From Solobacterium sp. (GTDB lineage Bacteria > Bacillota_I > Bacilli_A > Erysipelotrichales > Erysipelotrichaceae): a stretch of DNA of 41,924 bases. The position numbers were made by a program, and so were the translations under genes. This document shows, one piece after another, positions 32,926 to 41,884 of this stretch (positions are counted from its first letter, which is position 1; every line of letters begins with the position of its first letter). The notes under the pieces were generated by a model. The model saw nothing but the letters and a program-made list of their open reading frames with translations. It searched no databases and was not told where the DNA came from. Location: contig JAILQT010000141.1 in NCBI GenBank assembly GCA_024698805.1, forward strand, positions 1-41,924. Direction: 5' to 3'.

Positions 32926-33527
32926 ACATCCTTCTCCATCATGACAGTTTCCAGGAACACAGCTTCCACAGTCCCCCTGGAGATATCCCGGACCTTTTTT
33001 TCGATATCCGGCTGATCGCTCAGGAACGTGCACGTTACCTGCTCGTCATATTCCGTCTCGATGACAGTCGTGTTCCTTCTGAGCCATCCCTCCAATGTGC
33101 CGGACATGGCATACGGATAGGTCACGGCATAACAGCCGAAAGGCACGTCTTCGACCTTCGGCGCGTTGGCAAGCGCGGATGCGCAGGAACCGGAATATGC
33201 CCGGATCAGGCCTCCCGCACCGAGCTTCACACCTCCGAAATAGCGGACGACACAGACGCATACGTCGCTGAGTCCGCTTTTTTTGATGCTTTCCAGGATC
33301 GGCACGCCTGCTGTCCCGGCAGGCTCATGGTTATCGCTGGACCGCTGTATCGTATTGTTTTCCCCCAGCATATAGGCTGTGCATACATGTGTTGCGTCGG
33401 AGAATTCCTTCCGGATCTTTTCTATATGGTCGCGGGCCTGGTCTTCGGTAAAGGCAGGCGCGCAGCAGGCAATGAACCGCGAGCGGTTTATGACTGTCTC
33501 TTCCCTGTATTCTTCTCTCAGTCTCAT
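32922..33527 (-). CDS. YigZ/IMPACT family protein (UPF0029)
   Basis: A 201-residue protein with the YigZ architecture. The N-terminal IMPACT domain has INRSRFIACCAPAFTEDQA, FSDATHVCTAYML, RSSDNHEPAGTAGVPILESI and VVRYFGGVKLGAGGLIRAYS. A small C-terminal ferredoxin-like domain follows. The role is unclear; eukaryotic IMPACT regulates translation through GCN1. I chose the ATG at 33527 because the family normally begins close to the RSRFI motif, but its GAGGG is only 2 bases away. An ATG at 33581 would add 18 residues. The frame stays open far upstream across mutL, which is chance. Confidence 0.9.
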   Translation of the reverse strand: MRLREEYREETVINRSRFIACCAPAFTEDQARDHIEKIRKEFSDATHVCTAYMLGENNTIQRSSDNHEPAGTAGVPILESIKKSGLSDVCVCVVRYFGGVKLGAGGLIRAYSGSCASALANAPKVEDVPFGCYAVTYPYAMSGTLEGWLRRNTTVIETEYDEQVTCTFLSDQPDIEKKVRDISRGTVEAVFLETVMMEKDV

Positions 33528-33698
33528 ATCCCTCGTCCCTGTCTGTTCAATGACATATCCTTCCGACCTGTATTTTACCATAAGGACATTGGCTGATGCG
33601 ACAGGCGCCCCGTTTATGTGTCCGCATGCCCGGCGGGCAAAGCCTTTTTGTTTCCTGCAATGAATAATCCAGTATAATGAAGGAACAGGTAAACGAGT

Positions 33699-35435
33699 AT
33701 GGGAAAGATCAGAAAACTGGACGCCCAGACAGCGAATATGATCGCTGCCGGAGAAGTCGTTGAACGGCCGATGGGCGTTATCAAAGAGCTTATAGAGAAT
33801 GCGATCGATGCAGAGAGCACGCGCATCGATATCCTCATTGAAGAAGGCGGGATGAAGAAGCTGACTGTCCGCGACAACGGTACGGGCATGGACAGCGAAG
33901 ATGCCCGGCTTGCCTTTGAGAGGCATGCGACATCCAAGATAAAGAATCAGAATGACCTCTGGTCCATTTCCACGATGGGCTTCAGGGGTGAGGCCCTGCC
34001 TTCGATCGCGTCTGTTTCGAAACTGACGATGATCACAGGCGACGGCGAAGACGCGACGAAGATCGTCACGGAATACGGCGAGATTATGAGCGTTTCCAAT
34101 TACCCGTGCGACCAGGGTACGGAGATCACGGTCGAAGGGCTCTTTTACAGGACGCCGGCGAGGCTCAAGCATATGAAGAGCGGCGCCTACGAAGCTTCCC
34201 TGATCCAGGATGTCATCATGAAGTTCGCGCTCAGCCGGCCGGACATCGCCTTTCATTTCTACAACAACGGCAGGGAAGCCTTCCGTACGACAGGCCAGTC
34301 GGACCTGCTGGAAGTCATCTATACCGTTTTCGGAAGATCTGCCGCGGAAAACGCGCTGCCGGTCGAATTCAGCGACTTCGATTACCGTGTCAGCGGTTAT
34401 CTGGTACGGCCGTCCGTAAACCGGGCATCCCGCAGTATGATGCATCTGTTCCTCAACAGCAGGATGGTCCGCACCTACAGCCTGTACAAAGCTGTGCAGG
34501 AGGCTTATTCCGCATATCTTCCCGACGGGAGGTACCCGATGTGCGTGCTGAATATCGAGATGGATCCGCATCTGCTCGATGTGAATGTGCATCCTTCCAA
34601 ATGGGAGGTGCGTCTCTCCAAGGAAAAACAGCTGGAATACCTGCTGCAGGATGAGGTCAGGAAAGCGCTCCGTGAAGGCATGCCTGTGCCGCAGCCTTCG
34701 GTCAAGGAAGCGGCGTTCACATATTACGAACCGATGTCCTTCGATATCGATTCCCTTCCGGAAGAAAAACAGCCGGAAGAAAAGAAAGAAGGGAAAAAAG
34801 AACCTGTCCGCAAAGAAGCTGTGCCTGCAGAGTCCAGGCCTCCCGTCACAGAGAAGAGCGCTGCTGTTTTCCCGGAAATGCGCGTCATCGGCCAGTACAG
34901 GGACAGTTATATCCTGTGTGCCGTGCCGGCAGGGCTTGCGGTGGTCGACCAGCATACGGCTTCTGCGTGCATATTCTTTGAGAAAGTCCGTACACAGCTG
35001 AACGAAAGCCCCTTGATGAGCGACCTCCTGATACCTGTCACGCTGCACTGCCCGGATGACCTCGTACAGAGATGCGATGAGGTCAATGCGGCGGCCGCGG
35101 ACCTGAATATCGTCTTCGAACCGTTCGGGCATGATACGCTGCTGGTGCGCTCCGTGCCGGTATGGATGAAGGATACGGATATGGAATCCCTGTTAAAAGA
35201 CATCCTGGACCTGTTCCGGGATGAGAAGAATATCCGTTTTGAGAAGCTTGCGAAAGACAGCATCGCCCGCACCGCTGCCCGCTATGCCCTCAGCAAAAAG
35301 AACCTGACGACTGATGAGATGAATGCGCTGATCCGTGACCTTGCAAAGCTGGAGAATCCGTTTGTGTCCCCGTCCGGGAAGCCGGTATTCATCATTCTGA
35401 ACGAAAGGGACCTCCTGAAGGAGTTCCGCAGATGA
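33699..35435 (+). CDS. mutL: DNA mismatch repair protein MutL, endonuclease motifs apparently lost
   Basis: MutL, 578 residues. The N-terminal GHKL ATPase is intact: IAAGEVVERP, ELIENAIDAES, VRDNGTGMD, RHATSKI and GFRGEALPSI are all present. A charged linker runs at about 350-385. The C-terminal dimerisation domain is recognisable, but the metal-site motifs differ from endonuclease-type MutL. DQHAxxE reads DQHTASA, the conserved Cys motif reads SIARTAAR, and CPHGRP reads SPSGKP. By alignment in my head with B. subtilis MutL, the metal-site Glu, both Cys and the His are replaced. The start has a weak AGGT; TATAAT lies 20 bases upstream. The stop overlaps the miaA start as ATGA. Confidence 0.93.
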   Translation: MGKIRKLDAQTANMIAAGEVVERPMGVIKELIENAIDAESTRIDILIEEGGMKKLTVRDNGTGMDSEDARLAFERHATSKIKNQNDLWSISTMGFRGEALPSIASVSKLTMITGDGEDATKIVTEYGEIMSVSNYPCDQGTEITVEGLFYRTPARLKHMKSGAYEASLIQDVIMKFALSRPDIAFHFYNNGREAFRTTGQSDLLEVIYTVFGRSAAENALPVEFSDFDYRVSGYLVRPSVNRASRSMMHLFLNSRMVRTYSLYKAVQEAYSAYLPDGRYPMCVLNIEMDPHLLDVNVHPSKWEVRLSKEKQLEYLLQDEVRKALREGMPVPQPSVKEAAFTYYEPMSFDIDSLPEEKQPEEKKEGKKEPVRKEAVPAESRPPVTEKSAAVFPEMRVIGQYRDSYILCAVPAGLAVVDQHTASACIFFEKVRTQLNESPLMSDLLIPVTLHCPDDLVQRCDEVNAAAADLNIVFEPFGHDTLLVRSVPVWMKDTDMESLLKDILDLFRDEKNIRFEKLAKDSIARTAARYALSKKNLTTDEMNALIRDLAKLENPFVSPSGKPVFIILNERDLLKEFRR

Positions 35436-36337
35436 AGCAGGTGCTCGTGATCGCCGGGCCTACGGCATCCGGCAAGACCGCATTCTCGATCCGCATGGCA
35501 AAACTGCTGGACGCGAAGATCATCAGCGGTGACTCGATCCAGGTATACCGGGGGCTTGATATCGGCTCGGGAAAGGTGACGGAAGAGGAAAAGGAAGGCA
35601 TCCCGCATTCCCTGATCGATATCCTTTCGCCGAAAGACAGCTTCAGCGCTGCGGATTTCCAGAGACTCGCACGCCGGGAGATCGAATCGTACGACGGCCT
35701 GTCGATCATCTGCGGCGGTACGGGGCTGTACCTGAAGGCGTGTCTGTATGACTATGTGTTCATGGAAGAAGAAGGCGAAGCTGTAGCGGAAGAACTGAAG
35801 CAGCTGGACAATGAGACACTGTATGCGATGCTGAAGGAAGCGGATCCCCCGCAGGCGGAGAAGATCCATCCGAATAACCGGCAGAGGCTGCTGCGCTCGC
35901 TTTCGATCGTAAAAAAGAGCGGCATGCGGCAGAGCGATATCGTTGCGAACCAGTCGCATCAGATGGTCTATGACGCTTTTATCGCCGGATGCACGATGGA
36001 CAGGGCTGTCCTGTACGACAGGATCTCCAGACGTGTGGACGGCATGTTTGAAGCCGGTCTGAGGGATGAGACCGCATCGCTCCTGCAGCAGGGCGTCACC
36101 TTTGAGGATGCCTGCATGAAAGGCATCGGCTACCGGGAATGGAGGCCGTATTTTGCCGGACAGATGACAGAAGACGAAGTCCGGGAAGAGATCAAGAAAC
36201 ATTCGCGCCAGTTCGCGAAGAGACAGTATACATGGCTGAGGCACCAGATGCCCGTGCACTGGTTCCGCGCGGATGATCCCGCTGACTGCAGCAGGATGGA
36301 AAAAGAGATCCTGGAATGGAGAAACACACATGCATGA
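35432..36337 (+). CDS. miaA: tRNA dimethylallyltransferase MiaA
   Basis: MiaA, 301 residues, the usual length. It transfers a dimethylallyl group to A37 of tRNAs reading codons that start with U. The P-loop is AGPTASGKTAFSI. ISGDSIQVYRGLDIGSGK holds the DSxQVYR motif, and GGTGLYLKA is conserved. Also conserved are the R-R region NNRQRLLRSLSI, GIGYREWRPYF and RQFAKRQYTWLR near the C-terminus. It is translationally coupled to mutL (ATGA), a common Bacillota pairing, and overlaps the next gene by 8 bases. Confidence 0.96.
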   Translation: MKQVLVIAGPTASGKTAFSIRMAKLLDAKIISGDSIQVYRGLDIGSGKVTEEEKEGIPHSLIDILSPKDSFSAADFQRLARREIESYDGLSIICGGTGLYLKACLYDYVFMEEEGEAVAEELKQLDNETLYAMLKEADPPQAEKIHPNNRQRLLRSLSIVKKSGMRQSDIVANQSHQMVYDAFIAGCTMDRAVLYDRISRRVDGMFEAGLRDETASLLQQGVTFEDACMKGIGYREWRPYFAGQMTEDEVREEIKKHSRQFAKRQYTWLRHQMPVHWFRADDPADCSRMEKEILEWRNTHA

Positions 36338-36833
36338 GAAGAATATCCTGGGGGATATACGCGGCTCCTATATCGCGGACGGAATGATCGTGATCTGTCT
36401 CCTGTTCGTGAATCTGCTGATCGAGATGATCATCGCAGCGGATATGCCGGGTTACTTCCTCGTCCGGAACCTGGTCCTGATCGGTCTCTATATCGGTTTC
36501 AAGGGCTGGCTGGCATACGGTGCCGTGAAGCAGATCCGGAACAGGATCGCATATCTGAAACGTTTCGGCATATCGCTGGATGAGGAACGCTTTATGCGGC
36601 TGACCGATGAGATCATGATCGGAAGCGAATGGCTCATCTGGTCGCAGGACAGGGAATACCGTTTATGGCATAAGAGGGTCCTGTCATATGTGAAGGAGGC
36701 AGAGACCGACCATCCGGGCGCTTCACAGGGGATCATGGAACTGTACTGTTCCGACCATCCCGGGATCGAGGCGTTCATCTTTACAAAAAACGGCGATGTG
36801 CCGGGAATTCTCAATGAGTGGCTGAAAGCATAG
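36330..36833 (+). CDS. Conserved-looking two-TM protein of unknown function
   Basis: A 167-residue protein with two hydrophobic segments (IADGMIVICLLFVNLLIEMI and FLVRNLVLIGLYIGFKGWLA) followed by a soluble, Trp- and charge-rich C-terminal region of about 95 residues. I do not recognise the family. The start at 36330 lies 8 bases inside the miaA end, with TGGAG 9 bases upstream. The stop is 12 bases before the next gene. It belongs to the mutL-miaA transcription unit. Confidence 0.75.
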   Translation: MHEKNILGDIRGSYIADGMIVICLLFVNLLIEMIIAADMPGYFLVRNLVLIGLYIGFKGWLAYGAVKQIRNRIAYLKRFGISLDEERFMRLTDEIMIGSEWLIWSQDREYRLWHKRVLSYVKEAETDHPGASQGIMELYCSDHPGIEAFIFTKNGDVPGILNEWLKA

Positions 36834-36845
36834 GAGGAACAGGGA

Positions 36846-37502
36846 ATGAGTGTTAAGGAAACGATACTGAACAGGCGCAGCGTCCGGAAATATACAAAAG
36901 AGATGATCCCGGATGAAATGATCACGGAAGTCGTGCAGGCAGGCCTGCTTGCGCCAAGCAGCCGCAATCTCCGCTCCTCCAGGGCGGTCATCGTCACGGA
37001 CAAACGGCTGCTGAGGCTGCTTTCCGCCTGCAGGAGCGCCGGGGCTTCGATGCTGCGGAAGTGCGCATGCGCCATCGTGGTCTACGGGGATGAGAGCCTC
37101 AGCGACGCATGGATCGAAGACTGTTCCATCATGATGTCCTACATGCAGCTGCGTGCACAGGAGATGGGTCTCGGATCGTGCTGGGTGCAGTGCCGGAACC
37201 GGATCAGCGCGCAGAACAGGGAAAAGGCGATCCCGGAGGATATCAAAGAAGAAAAGAACGTCCTTGTCCGTGCGAAGCGTCTTGGCAGGGCAGCCCTGCC
37301 GGAAGATATGATCGCGGAAAGAAACATGACGACGGACGAATACATCCGTACGCTGTTCGGCCTGCAGGAACACGAACGCATCGAAGCAGTCCTCGCCCTC
37401 GGCTATCCGGATGAGCATAAGGCTCCCTATACGGAAGCGGATGCGGACATGGACCGCGTGACATGGAAAAAGCAACCGGATATCACGGCTGCTTCAGAAT
37501 GA
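36846..37502 (+). CDS. Nitroreductase family protein
   Basis: A 218-residue FMN-dependent nitroreductase-family protein. The FMN-phosphate motif NRRSVRKY is at residues 9-16. LAPSSRNLRSSRAVIV and MSYMQLRAQEMGLGSCWVQ are typical of the fold, as is the late ALGYPDE. It probably reduces quinones, nitro compounds or similar with NAD(P)H. AGGAAC... AGGG lies upstream. Its last 20 bases overlap, tail to tail, the ferredoxin-like aldo/keto reductase on the other strand. Confidence 0.9.
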   Translation: MSVKETILNRRSVRKYTKEMIPDEMITEVVQAGLLAPSSRNLRSSRAVIVTDKRLLRLLSACRSAGASMLRKCACAIVVYGDESLSDAWIEDCSIMMSYMQLRAQEMGLGSCWVQCRNRISAQNREKAIPEDIKEEKNVLVRAKRLGRAALPEDMIAERNMTTDEYIRTLFGLQEHERIEAVLALGYPDEHKAPYTEADADMDRVTWKKQPDITAASE

Positions 37503-38664
37503 ATTTCCTTGCGATCGAAATACCGACCTTATACGGAAGCGGGCGAAGGGCTTTGTCCGCTTTTTTCAGTTCCTCAATGATATGGATATGCTGGGGACAG
37601 TGTCTTTCGCATTTCCCGCATTCAATGCACTGGGAAGGGAAAGCAGGCTTCTTCCGCATGCCTACGACCTGGGCGTATTCGAATCTTCCGCCCGATCTGG
37701 ATTCCATGTACATCACGTTGTAGAACCGGAAGGCACCCGGGATATCCACGCCCTGCGGACACGGCTGGCAGTACCCGCAGCCTGTGCACGGGACTTTTAT
37801 GTCCTTGTTGATGGCATCCTTGACGGCGGAGACGAGCGCGAAGTCTTCGTCGGTGAATTCATTTGTTTCACAGACGGAAGCGATCCTGCAGTTCTCTTCC
37901 GCCATTTCGATCGAATTCATGCCGGAAAGCACGCAGGTGATCTCTTTCTGGTCCCAGAGCCAGCGGAATGCCAGCTCTGCGGGTGAGTCGAACCTGCTCT
38001 GCGCGATCAGATCCTTTGCCTTCTTCGGGATCATATTCACCAGTTTGCCGCCCCTTAACGGTTCCATGATGATCACGGGGATACCCTTTTCGTATGCGGC
38101 GTGAAGGCCATCCCTGCCTGCCTGGGAGAATTCGTCCATGTAATTGTACTGGATCTGGCAGAAGTCCCAGTCATAGGCATTCAGGATCTTCAGGAACATT
38201 TCCGTATTGCCGTGGAAAGAGAATCCGATATAGCGGATCTTTCCTTCCGCTTTTTTCTGTACGATCCATTCCTTGATGCCGTGGCGGACGAGGTTTTCCC
38301 ATGCGCTCAGGTCCGTGAGCATATGCATCAGATAGTAGTCGATACGGTCTGTGCGCAGACGCTTCAGCTCTTCATTGAAGCAGGATTCGATCCTGGCATT
38401 GCTTGTGATCAGATACTGCGGCAGCTTAGTGGCAATATTGACTTTATCGCGGATGCTGTTTCTTTCAAGGATCTCGCCCAGGGCAGCTTCACTGCCGGGG
38501 TAGATATAGGCAGTGTCGAAATAATTGACGCCCCTTTCATACGCAGCCATGATCTCCTTCTCTGTTTTGGCGATATCGATGCCCCTTCCGCTTTTGGAAA
38601 AACGCATGCAGCCGTAACCCAGGATGGAGATGTCTTCACCGTTTTTATTATTTCTGTACTTCAT
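37483..38664 (-). CDS. Aldo/keto reductase with C-terminal 2x[4Fe-4S] ferredoxin domain
   Basis: A 393-residue protein. The aldo/keto reductase barrel shows ILGYGCMRF, VNYFDTAYIYPGSEAALG with the catalytic Asp/Tyr, YYLMHMLTD with the active His, and IIMEPLRGGKL. The C-terminal ferredoxin-like part has CTGCGYCQPCPQGVDIP and CIECGKCERHCPQHI, eight Cys for two [4Fe-4S] clusters. This fusion is common in anaerobes; substrates are mostly unknown. AGGTGA lies 6 bases before the ATG. Confidence 0.93.
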   Translation of the reverse strand: MKYRNNKNGEDISILGYGCMRFSKSGRGIDIAKTEKEIMAAYERGVNYFDTAYIYPGSEAALGEILERNSIRDKVNIATKLPQYLITSNARIESCFNEELKRLRTDRIDYYLMHMLTDLSAWENLVRHGIKEWIVQKKAEGKIRYIGFSFHGNTEMFLKILNAYDWDFCQIQYNYMDEFSQAGRDGLHAAYEKGIPVIIMEPLRGGKLVNMIPKKAKDLIAQSRFDSPAELAFRWLWDQKEITCVLSGMNSIEMAEENCRIASVCETNEFTDEDFALVSAVKDAINKDIKVPCTGCGYCQPCPQGVDIPGAFRFYNVMYMESRSGGRFEYAQVVGMRKKPAFPSQCIECGKCERHCPQHIHIIEELKKADKALRPLPYKVGISIARKFILKQP

Positions 38665-38685
38665 ACTGATTCACCTGATATCTGA

Positions 38686-38714
38686 ATTATTCATGAATAC
38701 ATAATCCAAGTCAA
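38686..38714 (-). promoter_or_regulatory. Promoter of the aldo/keto reductase gene
   Basis: On the minus strand TTGACT and AATAAT are 17 bases apart, about 22 bases before the ATG. Confidence 0.6.
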
Positions 38715-38826
38715 ACGTTATGAACCGGTATGAACGCAGTGCGCATCACCGTTTCCCTGTGCAGTTTCTGGTGAATGCCTGCTGCAATGTGCTATTATTT
38801 CTGTAATATGTGTCAGGGAGGTTCGT

Positions 38827-39870
38827 ATGACAGACAGAAAGAACAGGATCAGGGGATCCCTTATCGGCGGAGCTGCAGGCGATGCACTCGGCTATGCAGT
38901 CGAATTCATGAATGAAGGATCAATCTTTTCAAAGTACGGGCCGAACGGCATCACGGAATACGAAGAGGAATACGCTACTGCGGTCATTTCCGATGATACG
39001 CAGATGACGCTTTTTACCGCGCAGGCAGTCCTGGATTCCGAGAAAGACCCGCAGACCGAAGCGGCGAAGGAATACCAGTACTGGCTCTGCACGCAGACAG
39101 AATCGTATGACAGGTACCACATGCGCAATCCGGAAGAGGAACACCCGCTGATGAAGAGAAAGGAACTCTTTGCACGCCGGGCACCGGGCATCACCTGCCT
39201 GAATGCGCTGGAGAGCCGCATTGATAAGAAACCGCGCCGTGATTATCTCACTGTGAAACTGAACAATTCCAAGGGCTGCGGCGGCATCATGCGCGTTTCA
39301 CCGGCTGCCCTCGGCTATAAGGGCGACATCCGCATGATCGATATGTACGGGGCACAGCTGGCTGCAGTAACGCACAGCCACCCGCTCGGCTATATTCCCG
39401 CTGCCGCGCTTGTGCATATCATCAGCAGGATCATCTTCCCGGAAAAGGAAATGACGCTCGAAGAGATCGTTGAGGAAGCACTGGATACGGTCAGGGGATT
39501 GTTCCCGAAATGCGAAGACATGGGTTATTTCACCGAACTGATCCGCAAGGCAGTCAGCCTGTCGAAGAACGACCGTGACGATCTGGAGAATATCCATGAG
39601 CTCGGCGAAGGCTGGGTCGCTGAAGAAACACTGGCCATTGCCGTATACTGCTCGCTGAAATACCGTGATGATTTTTCCAAAGCCCTGATCGCCGCAGTCA
39701 ACCACAAGGGCGACAGTGATTCCACCGGTGCCGTAACAGGCAATATCGTCGGTGCCTGTGTCGGCCTGGAGGCGATCAGTGATAAATGGATCGAAGATCT
39801 CGAACTGAAGAACGTCCTGCTGCAGTATGCAGACCTTCTGTATGAGAAGAACGGAGATGATGAAGAATGA
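38827..39870 (+). CDS. ADP-ribosylglycohydrolase family protein
   Basis: A 347-residue DraG/ARH-type protein. IRGSLIGGAAGDALGYAVE is the family opening. ISDDTQMTLFTAQAVL holds the first metal-binding Asp pair and Thr, and NHKGDSDSTGAVTGNIVGA holds the second Asp/Ser/Thr metal site. An insertion at about 85-140 is larger than in DraG. Members remove ADP-ribose from proteins or small molecules; no ADP-ribosyltransferase is visible here. AGGGAGG lies 5 bases before the ATG. Its stop overlaps the next gene's start (ATGA), coupling it to a wall-bound GH3 enzyme. Confidence 0.92.
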   Translation: MTDRKNRIRGSLIGGAAGDALGYAVEFMNEGSIFSKYGPNGITEYEEEYATAVISDDTQMTLFTAQAVLDSEKDPQTEAAKEYQYWLCTQTESYDRYHMRNPEEEHPLMKRKELFARRAPGITCLNALESRIDKKPRRDYLTVKLNNSKGCGGIMRVSPAALGYKGDIRMIDMYGAQLAAVTHSHPLGYIPAAALVHIISRIIFPEKEMTLEEIVEEALDTVRGLFPKCEDMGYFTELIRKAVSLSKNDRDDLENIHELGEGWVAEETLAIAVYCSLKYRDDFSKALIAAVNHKGDSDSTGAVTGNIVGACVGLEAISDKWIEDLELKNVLLQYADLLYEKNGDDEE

Positions 39871-41828
39871 AGAAGATGATCAGAGCATTCCTGACTGTCC
39901 TGCTGGCTGTCCTGTTTATGATCCCGGTGACCGTTCCGGGAGCAGGCGCTGTGCAGGAGGTTTATGCGGAAACGGAGACGGAAGCCGGCTGGCAGCAGAA
40001 CAGCAAAGGCTGGTGGTACAGGAATGAGGACGGTACCTATCCGAAAAGCCAGTGGATGCTGATAAACGGGAGATGGTATCACTTTGACGCGAAGGGATAC
40101 ATGCAGACCGGATGGATCGTCAGCGTCGGCAACTGGTATTACCTGAATAAGAACGGTGCAATGACAACCGGCTGGAAAAAGATCAGCGGCAAATGGTTCT
40201 ATTTCGAACCGGACGGCGTCATGGCAACAGGCTTTAAAGAACTGAACGGCAGCTGGTATTACCTGAAGAGCAGCGGCGTCATGGCTACCGGCTGGGTCGC
40301 GATCGACGGCCACTGGTATTACTTTAATCCGAAGGGCACCATGGCCAAAGGCTGGAAGGCCGTCAACGGCAAATGGTATTATCTCGATACCGACGGGACG
40401 ATGGTCACCGGCTGGCTGCAGTACAAAGACAACTGGTATTACCTGAACGCCAAGGGCGTCATGTCCACAGGCTGGGTCAAATACAAAGGCAAGTGGTATT
40501 ACATGTCCAATGCCGGCAAGATGATGAAGAACGGCTGGTTCAAGATCAACGGCAGCTGGTACTATCTGAAGAAGAACGGCGTCATGTACAAGGGCTGGCT
40601 CTCAAGCAAGAACAACTGGTTCTACCTGAAGAAGTCCGGTGAGATGGCAGTCGGCTGGCAGGACGTGCAGGAAGAGACTTACTGGTTTGACCAGAACGGC
40701 GTCATGGCAACAGGTCTGCGCACCATCGACGGGGATTTCTGTTATTTCCGTCCGAAAGGCCAGCTGCAGTCTGACGGGAGCTCGCCGGAGATGATCAGGC
40801 TGAAGGAGATGACGACAGAAGAAAAGACAGCACAGCTGTTCTTCGTCAGACCGGAAGTACTGAGCGAACCGGATGCGTACGCCGTCGGCAATACGATGAA
40901 GACTGCATTCGGTGAGATCCCCGTAGGCGGCATGGTCCTGTTCGCACAGAATATCTCAACACCGGAACAGGTCAAAAAGTTTACAGCGGATATCCATTCC
41001 CTGGGTGAGACACAGGTCATGATCTGTGTGGACGAAGAAGGCGGTCCGGTCGCGAGACTGGCGAATACAAAGGGATTCAACCTGCCGAAATACAAGGATA
41101 TGGAGACCGTAGGCGATACAGGTGATCCTGCCAACGCGAAAGAAGTCGGCAATACGATCGGCGCATACCTGAAGGAATACGGTTTCGACTGCGACCTCGC
41201 GCCGGATGCGGACGTAGACCAGAACGGCTACTCGAACGGCATCGGCAGAAGGGCTTTTTCCAAGGATCCGAAAGTTGCCGCGAAGATGGTGGCTGCAGCG
41301 ATCGAGGGCTTCCATGAAGAAGGCGTTATCACATGCGCAAAACATTTCCCGGGACATGGTGCTACGGATACGGATACCCACTATGATTATTCCGTTACCG
41401 ACAAGACCTGGGATGAACTGCTGGCATGCGATATCGTGCCGTTCAAGTCTGCCATCAAGGCGGGCGTGGATATGATCATGGCAGGACATATCTCGATACC
41501 GAATGTGACCGGCGATGAAACACCTGCGTCTGTCAATAAGAAGGTGATCACGGATAAGATCAGGAAAGAACTCGGTTATGACGGCGTCGTCATTACCGAT
41601 GCGATCGGAATGGAAGCAGTCTCCGATGTATATTCCCAGGCAGATATCTCCGTCAAAGCGCTCAACGCAGGCGCGGACATCATCCTGATGCCGGAGGATC
41701 TCGAAGAGGCATATTACGGCGTGCTGAGCGCAGTCAATAACGGAACTGTATCGGAAAACAGACTGAATGAAGCCGTATACAGGATCCTTTATCTGAAAGC
41801 ACAGTACGGAATGAAAGTGAACGAATAA
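39867..41828 (+). CDS. Secreted GH3 beta-N-acetylhexosaminidase-like enzyme with N-terminal wall-binding repeats
   Basis: A 653-residue protein. A signal peptide (MIRAFLTVLLAVLFMIPVTV, ending near AEA/YAET) is followed by about twelve ~20-residue CW_binding repeats (about 40-310) of the form GWKKISGKWFYFEPDGVMAT. The GH3 domain occupies about 311-653: VMICVDEEGGPVARL, KHFPGHGATDTDTH with the NagZ-type Asp/His pair, and GVVITDAIGMEAV with the nucleophile Asp. It lacks the second GH3 domain, as NagZ does. It probably trims GlcNAc from peptidoglycan or surface glycans while bound to the wall. Coupled to the upstream gene by ATGA. Confidence 0.93.
   Translation: MKKMIRAFLTVLLAVLFMIPVTVPGAGAVQEVYAETETEAGWQQNSKGWWYRNEDGTYPKSQWMLINGRWYHFDAKGYMQTGWIVSVGNWYYLNKNGAMTTGWKKISGKWFYFEPDGVMATGFKELNGSWYYLKSSGVMATGWVAIDGHWYYFNPKGTMAKGWKAVNGKWYYLDTDGTMVTGWLQYKDNWYYLNAKGVMSTGWVKYKGKWYYMSNAGKMMKNGWFKINGSWYYLKKNGVMYKGWLSSKNNWFYLKKSGEMAVGWQDVQEETYWFDQNGVMATGLRTIDGDFCYFRPKGQLQSDGSSPEMIRLKEMTTEEKTAQLFFVRPEVLSEPDAYAVGNTMKTAFGEIPVGGMVLFAQNISTPEQVKKFTADIHSLGETQVMICVDEEGGPVARLANTKGFNLPKYKDMETVGDTGDPANAKEVGNTIGAYLKEYGFDCDLAPDADVDQNGYSNGIGRRAFSKDPKVAAKMVAAAIEGFHEEGVITCAKHFPGHGATDTDTHYDYSVTDKTWDELLACDIVPFKSAIKAGVDMIMAGHISIPNVTGDETPASVNKKVITDKIRKELGYDGVVITDAIGMEAVSDVYSQADISVKALNAGADIILMPEDLEEAYYGVLSAVNNGTVSENRLNEAVYRILYLKAQYGMKVNE
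39990..40760 (+). repeat. About twelve ~60-bp wall-binding repeats within the GH3 gene
   Basis: In-frame units encode G-W-x5-G-x-W-Y-Y-x3-G-x-M. The last two are degenerate (ETYWF, DFCYF). DNA identity is partial, so they are old copies rather than a fresh expansion. Confidence 0.85.
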
Positions 41829-41838
41829 CTGAGAAAAC

Positions 41839-41884
41839 GATCCCTCCCGCGCAGCGTCAGGCTGCTGCAGAAGAGGGGTCTTTT
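41839..41884 (+). terminator. Terminator of the ADP-ribosylglycohydrolase-GH3 operon
   Basis: GATCCCTC and GAGGGGTC arms with an inner GCAGC/GCTGC stem, then TTTT; about 10 bases after the stop. Confidence 0.83.

Noticed and set aside
33528-35132. Long open minus-strand frame running from mutL into yigZ (736 codons in all)
   Set aside because: Only the last 201 codons match a family; the upstream part is antisense to intact mutL, low in family-like features, and has no ribosome binding site.
39990-40760. CRISPR-like or satellite array
   Set aside because: The ~60-bp periodicity is fully explained by in-frame wall-binding protein repeats.
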